The translations under genes and the position numbers were made by a program. Shown here in pieces: positions 9,213-16,808 of a DNA stretch of 64,000 nucleotides (position 1 is its first letter; each line of letters opens with the position of its first letter). The notes beneath the pieces were generated by a model, which made no database searches, was not told the origin of the DNA, and saw only the letters and a program-made list of their open reading frames with translations. This DNA is from Ferrimonas lipolytica (GTDB lineage Bacteria; Pseudomonadota; Gammaproteobacteria; Enterobacterales; Shewanellaceae): the NCBI RefSeq assembly GCF_012295575.1, contig NZ_CP051180.1:1178001-1242000 (forward strand). The letters run 5' to 3'.

Positions 9213-10321
9213 ACAATAATAACTTACCAACTTGGATTAACGTCCTAGTATTGCCGTTACTAAACCTTATTTTAGCGTTCGCTATCGCCGGTTTGGTATT
9301 TATCGCCATCGACGTAGATCCCGTTGAAGCCGCTCGATTAATCATTGAAGGCGCTCTGGGTTACGAAGAGGGGATTGGCTACACCCTGTATTACGCCACT
9401 AACTTTATTTTTACCGGTTTGGCGGTTGCCATCGCGTTCTCCGCTGGTTTGTTCAACATTGGCGGGGAAGGTCAGGCGTACATTGGTGGTTTAGGCACTG
9501 GTTTGGTTTGTTTGGCACTTGATGCCAGCATGCCGTTCTGGATTCTGTTCCCACTGTCGATGCTTGGTGGCATGCTGTTTGGTGCGCTGTGGGCATTTAT
9601 TCCGGCTTACTTGCAAGCATATCGTGGTAGCCACGTGGTAATTACCACCATTATGTTTAACTTCATCGCCTCTTCGTTGATGGTGTACTTGATGGTAAAC
9701 GTATTGAAGCCAGAAGGTCAGATGTCTGCGGTTTCACGTTTGCTTGAAGAAAGTGCGCGTTTACCGTTCATTCATGACATGTTTGGTTGGGTTGGCATTG
9801 AGTTAGAGCAAAGCCCTCTTAACGCCAGCTTCTTGATTGCCTTGGCTGCATTGGTATTCGTTTGGGCATTGTTGTGGCGTACCCGCTGGGGCTTTGCCAT
9901 TCGAGCGTTGGGTGCTAGCCCAAGTGCCACTAACTACGGCGGCATCAACCCGAAACGCCTAACCGTAATCGTAATGCTTATCTCTGGCGCTATGGCTGGT
10001 TTGTTGGGCATGAACGAAATCACCGGTTACAGTCACCAGTTACGTTTGGACTTCGTTGCCGGTTACGGATTCACCGGTATTGCGGTAGCGCTTATCGGCC
10101 GTGGTCACCCAATCGGTATCCTGTTCGCTTCAATCCTATTTGGGGTGCTGTTCCAAGGTGGTAACGAGTTAGCGTTTGAATACGACAACATCGACCGTGA
10201 AATGGTTGTGGTGGTTCAGGCGCTGGTTGTTCTGTTCTCCGGTGCTTTGGCGATGATGCTGGTAAATCCAGTAACCAAGATTTACCAAGCCGTTTCTAGC
10301 CGCCAAGCGAAGGAGGCCTAA
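9209..10321 (+). CDS. ABC transporter permease (NupB/YufP-like)
   Basis: 370 residues of the BPD_transp_2 family with about 9-10 membrane segments. The conserved glycine-rich region is visible as GLFNIGGEGQAYIGG (residues about 90-105) and ALGASPSATNYGGINPKRLTVIVMLISG (residues 232-260). The GTG start at 9209 overlaps the ATPase stop, indicating translational coupling. With the following permease it forms the inner-membrane channel of the BMP-type importer. No unusual features. Confidence 0.86.
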   Translation: MNNNNLPTWINVLVLPLLNLILAFAIAGLVFIAIDVDPVEAARLIIEGALGYEEGIGYTLYYATNFIFTGLAVAIAFSAGLFNIGGEGQAYIGGLGTGLVCLALDASMPFWILFPLSMLGGMLFGALWAFIPAYLQAYRGSHVVITTIMFNFIASSLMVYLMVNVLKPEGQMSAVSRLLEESARLPFIHDMFGWVGIELEQSPLNASFLIALAALVFVWALLWRTRWGFAIRALGASPSATNYGGINPKRLTVIVMLISGAMAGLLGMNEITGYSHQLRLDFVAGYGFTGIAVALIGRGHPIGILFASILFGVLFQGGNELAFEYDNIDREMVVVVQALVVLFSGALAMMLVNPVTKIYQAVSSRQAKEA

Positions 10322-10324
10322 GCC

Positions 10325-11290
10325 ATGTTTGATACCGTGATTTTGCTGCTTGATTCGACCTTACGGATCTCAACGCCGCTATTGTTATTGGCATTGGCTG
10401 GGTTGTTCTCTGAGCGTTCAGGCGTTGTAAACATCGCCTTAGAAGGTAAGCTATTGGCGTCGGCGTTTGCTGCGGCCACAGCGGCTTACTGGAGTAACAG
10501 CGTTTGGATTGGTCTATTAGCTGGTATTGTTGTTGGTGTTATTACCGCAATGATCCACGGCTTTGCGTCCATTACCCACAAGGGCGATCAGATTGTATCT
10601 GGTACCGCTATTAACATGTTGGCAGCGGGTCTAACCATTGCTTTGGGCCGTTACTGGTTCGAAATGGGGGGACAAACCCCAGCATTGGTCGGTGACCAGC
10701 GCTTTACCGGCATTACGCTGCCATTCGCAGATGCATTGGCTGACGTACCGTTAATCGGTTCGTTGTACTCCACCTTGTTGTCTGGTCACAATCTGCTGGT
10801 TTACTCAGCCTTTGCCTTAGTTCCAATCTCTTGGTGGATACTGCAACGTACCCGCTTTGGTTTGCGGTTACGAGCTGTTGGTGAAAATCCACATTCAGTC
10901 GATACCGCTGGTATCTCTGTAACCTGGATGCGTTACCGCGCACTAATGATTGCTGGTGTATTGGCAGGTATTGCCGGTGCTTACCTGTCTACCGCGCACG
11001 CTGCTGGTTTCGTACCAAACATGAGTGCAGGTAAAGGCTTCATCGCGTTGGCTGCACTTATCTTCGGTAAGTGGCGTCCAGTTACGGTTATGTTCGGTTG
11101 TTTACTGTTTGGTTTGTTGGATGCATTGGCAGTACGTCTGCAAGGTGTTGAACTGCCAGTCATCGGCGAAGTACCAGTGCAGGCGATTGAAGTATTACCA
11201 TACGTACTGACTGTACTGTTATTGGCTGGTTTCATCGGTAAAGCGGTTGGCCCTAAAGCGGTCGGCACGCCATACGAGAAGTCGCGTTAA
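10325..11290 (+). CDS. ABC transporter permease (NupC/YufQ-like)
   Basis: 321 residues, BPD_transp_2 family, second permease of the pair. The segment SGVVNIALEGKLL (about residues 32-44) corresponds to the GxxNIGxEG motif of its partner, and RAVGENPHSVDTAGISVTWMRY is the cytoplasmic loop typical of these permeases. It starts 3 bp after the previous stop and ends 27 bp before a strong terminator, so the operon is four genes long. Confidence 0.86.
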   Translation: MFDTVILLLDSTLRISTPLLLLALAGLFSERSGVVNIALEGKLLASAFAAATAAYWSNSVWIGLLAGIVVGVITAMIHGFASITHKGDQIVSGTAINMLAAGLTIALGRYWFEMGGQTPALVGDQRFTGITLPFADALADVPLIGSLYSTLLSGHNLLVYSAFALVPISWWILQRTRFGLRLRAVGENPHSVDTAGISVTWMRYRALMIAGVLAGIAGAYLSTAHAAGFVPNMSAGKGFIALAALIFGKWRPVTVMFGCLLFGLLDALAVRLQGVELPVIGEVPVQAIEVLPYVLTVLLLAGFIGKAVGPKAVGTPYEKSR

Positions 11291-11317
11291 TCGCCAATTA
11301 GCGCAGCACTGAATGAA

Positions 11318-11348
11318 GGCCCCAACTAGCAATAGTTGGGGCCTTTTT
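11318..11348 (+). terminator. Intrinsic terminator of the BMP-type ABC operon
   Basis: GGCCCCAACTA (11318-11328) pairs perfectly with TAGTTGGGGCC (11333-11343) around GCAA, followed by TTTTT. It stands 28 bp past the last permease stop. Confidence 0.92.
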
Positions 11349-11421
11349 GCTGTTCGAGAGCGCTCATATACCTTTGCCGTTATTGAGCAACGGCGCTATC
11401 TAATTTCGTCGATTGTTGCAA

Positions 11422-11850
11422 TTAATCTTGCAGATTCTCAAGCATCAACCCTAATAATCGTTGCAGCTCCTGTTGATCTGCTTCGGTCATATGTTGGGTC
11501 ATGGTGCGTAATCGTGCAGCATCAATCTCCCTTATCTTTTTCATCACTGCGGCTCCTTCGCTGGTAACAACCAACAGTTGGCTGCGTTTGTCATTGGGGT
11601 TGGGCTGCTTTTGTAGGTAGTCCAACGAAAATAACGTGCTTAGTAAGCGAGTTACCTGCGCTTTATCACGGCTTAGAAAGCGGGCAATGTCGTTAGCGGT
11701 GCACTGCGGTGTACTGCTGATGATCTTCAATACACGGACATGCATCGGCGTGATATCGAGATGCAATTGTTCAATGTCTGCATGGACCTGTCGCTTAAGC
11801 GTGTGCACTAGTCCAAACAGGTTTTCTAATGGATTGAACTGGCCTTGCAT
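11422..11850 (-). CDS. MarR-family transcriptional regulator
   Basis: 142 residues with winged-helix MarR architecture: LDITPMHVRVLKIISSTPQC leads into the helix-turn-helix (TANDIARFLSRDKAQVTRLL), followed by the wing with the diagnostic DKRSQLLVVTSEG. C-terminal helices form the dimer interface. It is divergent from the DUF2798 gene, and the gap between them holds two palindromes that look like its operators and overlap the promoter. It probably represses itself and the neighbour. No ligand can be read from the sequence. Confidence 0.9.
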   Translation of the reverse strand: MQGQFNPLENLFGLVHTLKRQVHADIEQLHLDITPMHVRVLKIISSTPQCTANDIARFLSRDKAQVTRLLSTLFSLDYLQKQPNPNDKRSQLLVVTSEGAAVMKKIREIDAARLRTMTQHMTEADQQELQRLLGLMLENLQD

Positions 11851-11870
11851 AAAAATCCCTCAATAATATA

Positions 11871-11885
11871 GTTGACAATGTCAAC
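11871..11885. promoter_or_regulatory. MarR-type operator 1
   Basis: GTTGACAATGTCAAC is a 15-bp palindrome with perfect 6-bp arms. It contains TTGACA at 11872-11877, which with TATAGT at 11894-11899 (16-bp spacing) makes a good promoter for the DUF2798 gene. A bound repressor would cover the -35 element. Confidence 0.75.
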
Positions 11886-11897
11886 CAAAAGGCTATA

Positions 11898-11912
11898 GTT
11901 GACATTATCAAC
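11898..11912. promoter_or_regulatory. MarR-type operator 2
   Basis: GTTGACATTATCAAC has 5-bp perfect arms and repeats operator 1 at 27 bp centre-to-centre. It overlaps the proposed -10 element and transcription start of the DUF2798 gene. Confidence 0.7.
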
Positions 11913-11945
11913 TAAATGCTTGGCAACATCAACGACGGAGGTGTG

Positions 11946-12437
11946 ATGACGGTATCGACTTTAGCTGTGACAAACAGCACCGAGCAAACAAAGACGCCTG
12001 TATTCCAAAAAGTACTGGTTGTAATGGCTTTGGTGATTGTGATTGGCGGCACGTTAACCGGGGTAATGACCTATTCAAACATTGGGTATACCGATAGCTT
12101 TTATCAAAGCTGGCTTAGCGCATTTGTTACCACCGCATTAGTAATGATGCCTACCGGGGTGTTGATGAATTTGCTGCTTAGCAAGTTGGCCACTTACTTT
12201 ATACCTAGTGCCAGTAGCAACGCTCGAAATGCAGTCGTTGGCATTAGCATGGCACTGATCATGGAATCGATTATGTCGTTTACTACAGCGATTAAGAACA
12301 TTGGTTTTACTGATGCAGGTATGTTCATGCGCGGCTGGTTAGATGGGCTGCTGTTTGCATTGCCGCTAGGACTGACATTAATGCTGATAATGTCGATGAC
12401 AGTAAAGCCTAAGGTAGAAGCGTTTTTAAGAAGTTAA
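11946..12437 (+). CDS. DUF2798 membrane protein
   Basis: 163 residues resembling the DUF2798 family, with four hydrophobic segments arranged as two similar halves (VLVVMALVIVIGGTLTGVMT with SAFVTTALVMMPTGVLMNLL, then VVGISMALIMESIMSFTTAI with WLDGLLFALPLGLTLMLIMS). Function is unknown. ATG 11946 follows GGAGGT closely; an in-frame ATG at 11916 lies too near the operators and lacks a ribosome binding site. It is divergent from and probably repressed by the MarR regulator. Confidence 0.75.
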   Translation: MTVSTLAVTNSTEQTKTPVFQKVLVVMALVIVIGGTLTGVMTYSNIGYTDSFYQSWLSAFVTTALVMMPTGVLMNLLLSKLATYFIPSASSNARNAVVGISMALIMESIMSFTTAIKNIGFTDAGMFMRGWLDGLLFALPLGLTLMLIMSMTVKPKVEAFLRS

Positions 12438-12504
12438 TGGTGCGAAATAAGTTGAATGTTTTGCACTAATTAGAAGACTAATTTTAATTGAAAAAGGGTT
12501 AACT

Positions 12505-12807
12505 ATGAAACAACCACATCATTATCGCGTAACCATTGAAGAGATTGATCCTGAATCGCAACAGGCATCGGCCACGCTACAATTTGAGTTTGATGATCGT
12601 GAAGATATGCTCAATGTGGTCGATAAAATTGGCCAACACAGCGGCTTGGAAAAAGCTGATGCAACCCGTGTCGGAGTAGCACTGCGTTTGCTTGGCCCTG
12701 TGATGATGGGCAACCGGAAGCATGCGCTGTTTAGTGATTTTATGCCGCACTTTAAAACGTTTATGCATAACCTGAAAACAACAGTGAAGCAGCAACGGGG
12801 CCTGTAG
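12505..12807 (+). CDS. DUF3861 family small cytoplasmic protein
   Basis: 100 residues: an N-terminal MKQPHHYRVTIEEI strand, LQFEFDDREDMLNVVDKI, and a C-terminal FMPHFKTFMHNLK helix, matching the DUF3861 pattern. There is no signal peptide or membrane segment. It lies 67 bp after the DUF2798 gene in the same direction and may share its promoter. Function unknown. Confidence 0.7.
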   Translation: MKQPHHYRVTIEEIDPESQQASATLQFEFDDREDMLNVVDKIGQHSGLEKADATRVGVALRLLGPVMMGNRKHALFSDFMPHFKTFMHNLKTTVKQQRGL

Positions 12808-13202
12808 AGTCGAGCTCAAATGTAATCAGCATTTGGGCAATTGATTAGCTCTGTTACTGAGGCAGATTAATGGTGAGCTATGCTCACTTATAAACTTAAA
12901 CCAGTCAATAAATACTGACCTAATATTTCCTTTTGCAATACCGAACGACGAATATCATGGTGAATATTGTCGTTTATTGTTGGGGCCAATGTAGCCCCGT
13001 TGCGGCTAATTTGATAACTATTGCAATGTTATTTAATGCTCATACTGCGTTGTCGCTGTAATTCTGTGCGCTAGTCGCGGTAGTAAATGGGCTAACGGCG
13101 AGCTTTAATCTGTGGTTTGATAATCTAGAACAATGCGCAGGCGGCATGGGGGGTAAAATAGGAGGATGTACAGACCGTTAAATCAGATAGAAAGAACGCA
13201 AT
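12808..13202. other. Intergenic region without recognised features
   Basis: About 395 bases between the DUF3861 gene and the thioredoxin-like pseudogene. No reading frame with a ribosome binding site, hairpin with T tract, or repeat was seen. The last 60 bases presumably carry the pseudogene's old promoter. Confidence 0.4.
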
Positions 13203-13423
13203 ATGTCTCGTGTGGTATTAACCCTTATCGGGTTATTTACAATGTGTACTCTGGGAATAGGCTCTGCTTATGCTGTTGAGGTTGGTGAGCTAGCTCCAAA
13301 TTATTTGGGAACCGATCCCCGCGGCAATCAGATTTATGTCAGTGATAATAGCGGTCAGCTGGTGGATGTGTCGTTGTCGGCCTCGTGGTGCGGACCCTGT
13401 TTAAAGAGCTACCTATTTTAGAA
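13203..13423 (+). pseudogene. Thioredoxin/TlpA-like protein, frameshifted and abutted by a MITE
   Basis: The frame from ATG 13203 encodes a signal peptide (cleavage near SAYA-VE), VGELAPNYLGTDPRGNQI, then VDVSLSASWCGPC, the active-site motif of a TlpA/ResA-like thiol-disulfide oxidoreductase. Directly after CGPC the frame is lost: shifting it restores KELPILEG, the expected continuation, and only two bases stand between the Cys and Lys codons where three are needed, so one base is missing. MITE copy 2 begins right after the GAA of ILE. The remainder of the domain (about 90 residues) is not found after the element. The product can only be a short exported fragment. Confidence 0.8.
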
Positions 13424-13664
13424 GGCTATGTACCAACTAAGTATTGTTCTTTCCAATGCTGTTTGTAGTGGTCAAGAAAAAGTAGCACCGGCTGGGCGAG
13501 TGTTGATACAAAGGGTAAAGCACTACCGCCGTTGATCTTCTGCCGCATTGGAGCAGTTCAGCAAAGCGTTTGGACTGCGACCTAAGGCAACGGGGATTTT
13601 AACGGGGACGAAGCTCCCCCCTAATGCATACTAGAATGTGCCGTCGCCACCGTGACATAACCCT
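13424..13664 (+). mobile_element. MITE-like element, copy 2 (3' end degraded)
   Basis: Begins GGCTATGTACC and follows the family for about 240 bp, then loses similarity near the normal GCGACAT segment. It carries about 20 extra bases after GCTGTT (near 13458-13478) absent from other copies. It abuts the thioredoxin-like pseudogene. Confidence 0.75.
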
Positions 13665-13965
13665 TAAGGGTACTACAGAGAGCCGTTAGTATGGTATTAG
13701 TCGAGTGCTGTTTGTTGAAGCCAATGTTTCTTCTCTTCCCTTGATTTATGGCTTTATATAGCAGGTTGTCAGTGGTAATGATTCTCTATTCAAACGCAAT
13801 ATCTAACCACACTCTAAAATTTAAAATAGTTGCACCTTATATTGATGCTGAATCAATTTACGTTACTTTCCTTTGAAAAAGTTACCGTAGAAAGGTTGGC
13901 TTAAATCATCTTCACTGCTGGCTTTGTGTGAACGCAGTTAACCTGTATTGCAACGCTATTGGTTA
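13665..13965. other. Intergenic region without recognised features
   Basis: About 300 AT-rich bases after MITE copy 2, downstream of the MBL gene on the minus strand. No gene, clear terminator or continuation of the thioredoxin domain was found. Confidence 0.4.
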
Positions 13966-15333
13966 TTATTTAGTTGGAATTATCACGGCAGCATCCACTA
14001 GCTGTTGCTGCAACTTGTATTGCAACCGTTGTTTGGCTTCGTTGTCGCCGTGGACTATACGGATATGTTTAGGTGGGTGACGCATTCGCGTTGCAAAGCT
14101 GATTAGGTTTTTCTGATCGGCGTGGGCTGAGTAGCCGCTGATTGTATGTACCTTGGCGTTAATATTGATCTTGTTGCCATTGAGAATGACGTAACCGCCT
14201 TTCGGGCCGAATTGTTGGATATCTCGTCCAGGGGTTCCCTGTGCTTGGTAGCCAACAAATACAATGTCGGTGCGAGGGTCTGGCAAGAATGCTTCGAGAT
14301 AGTTCATTATTCTGCCGCCACTGCACATACCGCTTGCTGCAATAACCACAGCCGGCTTGTTGCGGCGCTGTAAGTAGTTGATGGTGGCTAGGTGATTAGC
14401 GTGACTATCCACGGTATAGAGTGTGTCGAAGTCGAGCGGGTGTCGCCCTTGGGCTAATTCTCGTTTGGCTTCCTTATCCCACAACTGTTTAAACTGTTGA
14501 TAATAATCGCTGAATTTGGCTGCGAGGGGGGAGTCTACAATGATCTCTAACTTCTGCCACAGCGGCACCCCTTTATGATGGATCTGCTCTAATTCATACA
14601 GCAACTCTTGGGTCCGACCCATACTAAAGGCTGGGATCAATACTATTCCGTTGTCGCTTACAGCACGCTCAATAGTTTGTTGTAGGGCATCACGTCGTGC
14701 TTTTCTTCGCTGGTGAAGTTTGTCTCCATAAGTACTTTCAATAACCAATATATCTGCGCGATAGGGCGGTTTAGGTGAAGGTAATAATGGCGTGTAAGGC
14801 GCACCGAGATCGCCAGAAAATACCACCGTTTGTTGTGGTTGTAGCGTTAAGGTTTGGATCTCGATATAAGCTGAACCCAGAATATGCCCCGCAGGCTGTA
14901 AGCGGATCCTTGCCAGTTGATTGGGCATGGTTTGCCATTGCTTATATGGCAACGGTTGCAACTGCCGCTTTAGTTTGGTGATTACGGCGTTAATCAAACG
15001 ACTGTTGCGGGTAACCCCGACTTTTAGCGCGTCCTCTAATACCAATGGCAGCAACGCTGACGTGGCTTCGCTGGCGTAGATGGGGCCGTTAAATCCGCTC
15101 GCCAGTAGATAGGGAATGCGGCCAACGTGATCGATATGACTATGGGTCACTAGCAATGCATCAATAGTGTCGATAGCAAAATCAATTGGCAGCTCGTCGC
15201 CATCAACTGCGGCTGTTTTCTCAGCACCTTGGAATAGACCGCAATCGATGAGAAGGCTGTGATTATCGTTTAGGAACAATTGGTGACAAGAACCGGTAAC
15301 GCCTGAGACGGCCCCGTGATGATCAATACGCAT
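13966..15333 (-). CDS. MBL-fold beta-CASP metallo-hydrolase with RMMBL domain (CPSF/Ysh1-like)
   Basis: 455 residues. The N-terminal metallo-beta-lactamase domain carries LLIDCGLFQG and the zinc motif HSHIDHVG (about residues 63-70), with SGDLG further on. The beta-CASP insert is marked by VIESTYGD, LIPAFSMGRTQELLYEL and SGMCSGGRIMNYL. The C-terminal RMMBL motif is SGYSAHADQKNLI. This architecture belongs to RNA/DNA nucleases (RNase J, CPSF73) and to the bacterial proteins annotated as MBL-fold RNA specificity domain proteins; an RNA endonuclease role is inferred. It stands alone, with a perfect 18-bp palindrome just upstream of its start. Confidence 0.85.
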   Translation of the reverse strand: MRIDHHGAVSGVTGSCHQLFLNDNHSLLIDCGLFQGAEKTAAVDGDELPIDFAIDTIDALLVTHSHIDHVGRIPYLLASGFNGPIYASEATSALLPLVLEDALKVGVTRNSRLINAVITKLKRQLQPLPYKQWQTMPNQLARIRLQPAGHILGSAYIEIQTLTLQPQQTVVFSGDLGAPYTPLLPSPKPPYRADILVIESTYGDKLHQRRKARRDALQQTIERAVSDNGIVLIPAFSMGRTQELLYELEQIHHKGVPLWQKLEIIVDSPLAAKFSDYYQQFKQLWDKEAKRELAQGRHPLDFDTLYTVDSHANHLATINYLQRRNKPAVVIAASGMCSGGRIMNYLEAFLPDPRTDIVFVGYQAQGTPGRDIQQFGPKGGYVILNGNKININAKVHTISGYSAHADQKNLISFATRMRHPPKHIRIVHGDNEAKQRLQYKLQQQLVDAAVIIPTK

Positions 15334-15358
15334 CGCTAACCCTAACTGAGTGTTTGAT

Positions 15359-15376
15359 TAAGTTAACGTTAACTTA
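15359..15376. promoter_or_regulatory. 18-bp perfect palindrome upstream of the beta-CASP gene
   Basis: TAAGTTAACGTTAACTTA reads the same on both strands. It lies 26 bp before the start codon of the minus-strand metallo-hydrolase gene and 25 bp from MITE copy 3. Its position suggests an operator; no known regulator was matched. Confidence 0.6.
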
Positions 15377-15400
15377 GTCTAAATCGGTTAGATATTTTAA

Positions 15401-15535
15401 GGCTGTGTACCAACTAAGTGTTGTTCTTTCCAAGGCTGTTAAAGCACCGGCTAGGCGAGTTGCGATTCAAGGGCAAAGCACTACCGTCGTTGTTCTTCTG
15501 CCGCATTGGAGTAGTTCAGCAAAGCGTTTGGGCTG
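15401..15535 (+). mobile_element. MITE-like element, copy 3 (left half only)
   Basis: Starts GGCTGTGTACC and follows the family for about 135 bp up to the AAAGCGTTTGG region, then stops matching. No right end or duplication is present, so this is a truncated fossil. Confidence 0.8.
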
Positions 15536-15603
15536 GGCGTTTGTCTGCATTGGTTGCCATTAGTGACGATGGCAGCGACATACCCACGGTAGATAGTGAG
15601 CGG

Positions 15604-15942
15604 TTATACCGCGATGTTGATATGTTTAGGGCGCACGTTTTGCTTGATAGAGTAACGCTCGGACAGCGGCAGTTGTGCGTTAGGTAGTGCCGTCTGGTTA
15701 CGTTGGATCTGCTCGTTGAAGGCCGATGCCAACTTGATGGCGTCGAGACTATCAAGCTGCGAGTTACCGTTCCAATCGTTTTGAGCGGTTAAGCTTGGCT
15801 TAGGTGCTGCGGTAACATCATTGGCCCAGACGACACTGGCTTCTTCTGTAGGAAGCGAGAACATCTGCGATTGCTGTTGCTGCGACTCAGATTGTGAGCG
15901 TGCTTGTGGCAATTTAGGTATTGGGATGATGCTTATCGACAT
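15604..15942 (-). CDS. Orphan small protein, paralogue of 16266-16625
   Basis: 112 residues, no signal peptide or membrane segment, rich in Gln, Ser and Asn, probably largely disordered. It starts MSISIIPIPKLP and ends HINIAV. The neighbouring small protein starts MSIQPIMPAPI and ends AINIAV, and both have an internal helix around (F/L)N(E/R)QIQR, so the two look like diverged tandem duplicates. The central stretch NDWNGNSQLDSLDAIKLASAFNEQ has a loose dockerin-like or EF-hand-like Asp/Asn spacing, but not enough to claim calcium binding. ATG 15942 has only a weak ribosome binding site. Function unknown. Confidence 0.55.
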   Translation of the reverse strand: MSISIIPIPKLPQARSQSESQQQQSQMFSLPTEEASVVWANDVTAAPKPSLTAQNDWNGNSQLDSLDAIKLASAFNEQIQRNQTALPNAQLPLSERYSIKQNVRPKHINIAV

Positions 15943-16206
15943 AACAATCAGCTGCTTTATAACGTTAAGTTAATGGTGCCCGATTGATTTATGTACTTCG
16001 AATAATAACGAATCCGTATTCAGTTAGCGTACAAGCTAGATTCAGGCTTCATTCAACTTCGTCGATGAATTGTGTTCTGTGTGTTTTGATTGATCGTTTG
16101 GTTCGAAAATAATCAAAAATGTGACAACATGATGCCATTCAATTCAGCCGCTCGTTGCATCGGGGCTGAGAGCGGTTTAGAACCAATTATTATTTGCTTG
16201 GAAAGA
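15943..16206. other. Gap between the two orphan small genes
   Basis: AT-rich sequence that probably contains the promoter of the 15604-15942 gene, preceded by the terminator of the upstream paralogue. No other feature was seen. Confidence 0.4.
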
Positions 16207-16232
16207 AAACTGCCGTCCAATGACGGCAGTTT
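16199..16232 (-). terminator. Intrinsic terminator of the 16266-16625 gene
   Basis: AAACTGCCGTC (16207-16217) pairs perfectly with GACGGCAGTTT (16222-16232) around a 4-base loop. On the minus strand it is followed by a T-rich TTTTCTTTCC tail. It lies 34 bp past the stop. Confidence 0.85.
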
Positions 16233-16265
16233 GAGCAGAGTTAAGCGATGGCACAGCCGAGCGCG

Positions 16266-16625
16266 TTAGACGGCGATGTTGATGGCAATTGGTGCTGTTG
16301 GTGTCTGCTCAGAGTAGCGCGACTCAATAAAGTTCTGGCTGTGATTCTCTAACGTTTCTGCCCGCTGGATCTGGCGATTAAGCTCAACGGCTTGCTGCAT
16401 TGAAACCGAATTACTGTCATCAGAACTTTCGGCATTATCGCTGTCGGAGCCATTTTGATAGCTCTCAATCATGCCTTGGTAATGGTTTACCTGTGCCTTG
16501 GCCACCACAGCTGTTTTTTGATTGTCGCTGAGTGACTTAGGGTCATCAACGATTGGCTCTGGCAATGGAGTAGGTTGCGGTTGGATCGTAATCGGTGCCG
16601 GCATAATCGGCTGAATGCTCATCAT
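16266..16625 (-). CDS. Orphan small acidic protein, paralogue of 15604-15942
   Basis: 119 residues. The N-terminus is Pro-rich (MPAPITIQPQPTPLPEPIV), the middle has an acidic serine-rich stretch (NGSDSDNAESSDDSNS), and the C-terminal part carries AVELNRQIQRAETLENH and the tail IAINIAV shared with its neighbour. No export signal is visible. GGGAG about 9 bases before ATG 16625 supports the start, and a strong terminator follows, so it is a well-formed single-gene unit. The conserved C-terminal tail may be an anchor or recognition tag (inference). Function unknown. Confidence 0.65.
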   Translation of the reverse strand: MMSIQPIMPAPITIQPQPTPLPEPIVDDPKSLSDNQKTAVVAKAQVNHYQGMIESYQNGSDSDNAESSDDSNSVSMQQAVELNRQIQRAETLENHSQNFIESRYSEQTPTAPIAINIAV

Positions 16626-16808
16626 AACGGTCGTCTCCCAATCAAATATGGTGGAATGATATCACAAGTGTAACTATCGAGAGAGCAATTAGTGACCGTT
16701 ATTCAGACTGGGTTCAAATTAAAAATGAACTAGTTAGGCCGTTAGATGACAGTGCGTCTGTGCTTAAATAGGGTTAGCAAAGCGACAATCAGTGTCATTC
16801 ATTAACCG

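Noticed and set aside
13665-13720. Possible continuation of the thioredoxin-like gene after MITE copy 2 (GYYREP-like reading)
   Set aside because: Only about eleven codons before a stop and no recognisable domain sequence.
15604-15942. Dockerin-like calcium site in the orphan small protein (NDWNGNSQLDSLDA)
   Set aside because: Only a single loose match to the spacing, no export signal and no partner genes.
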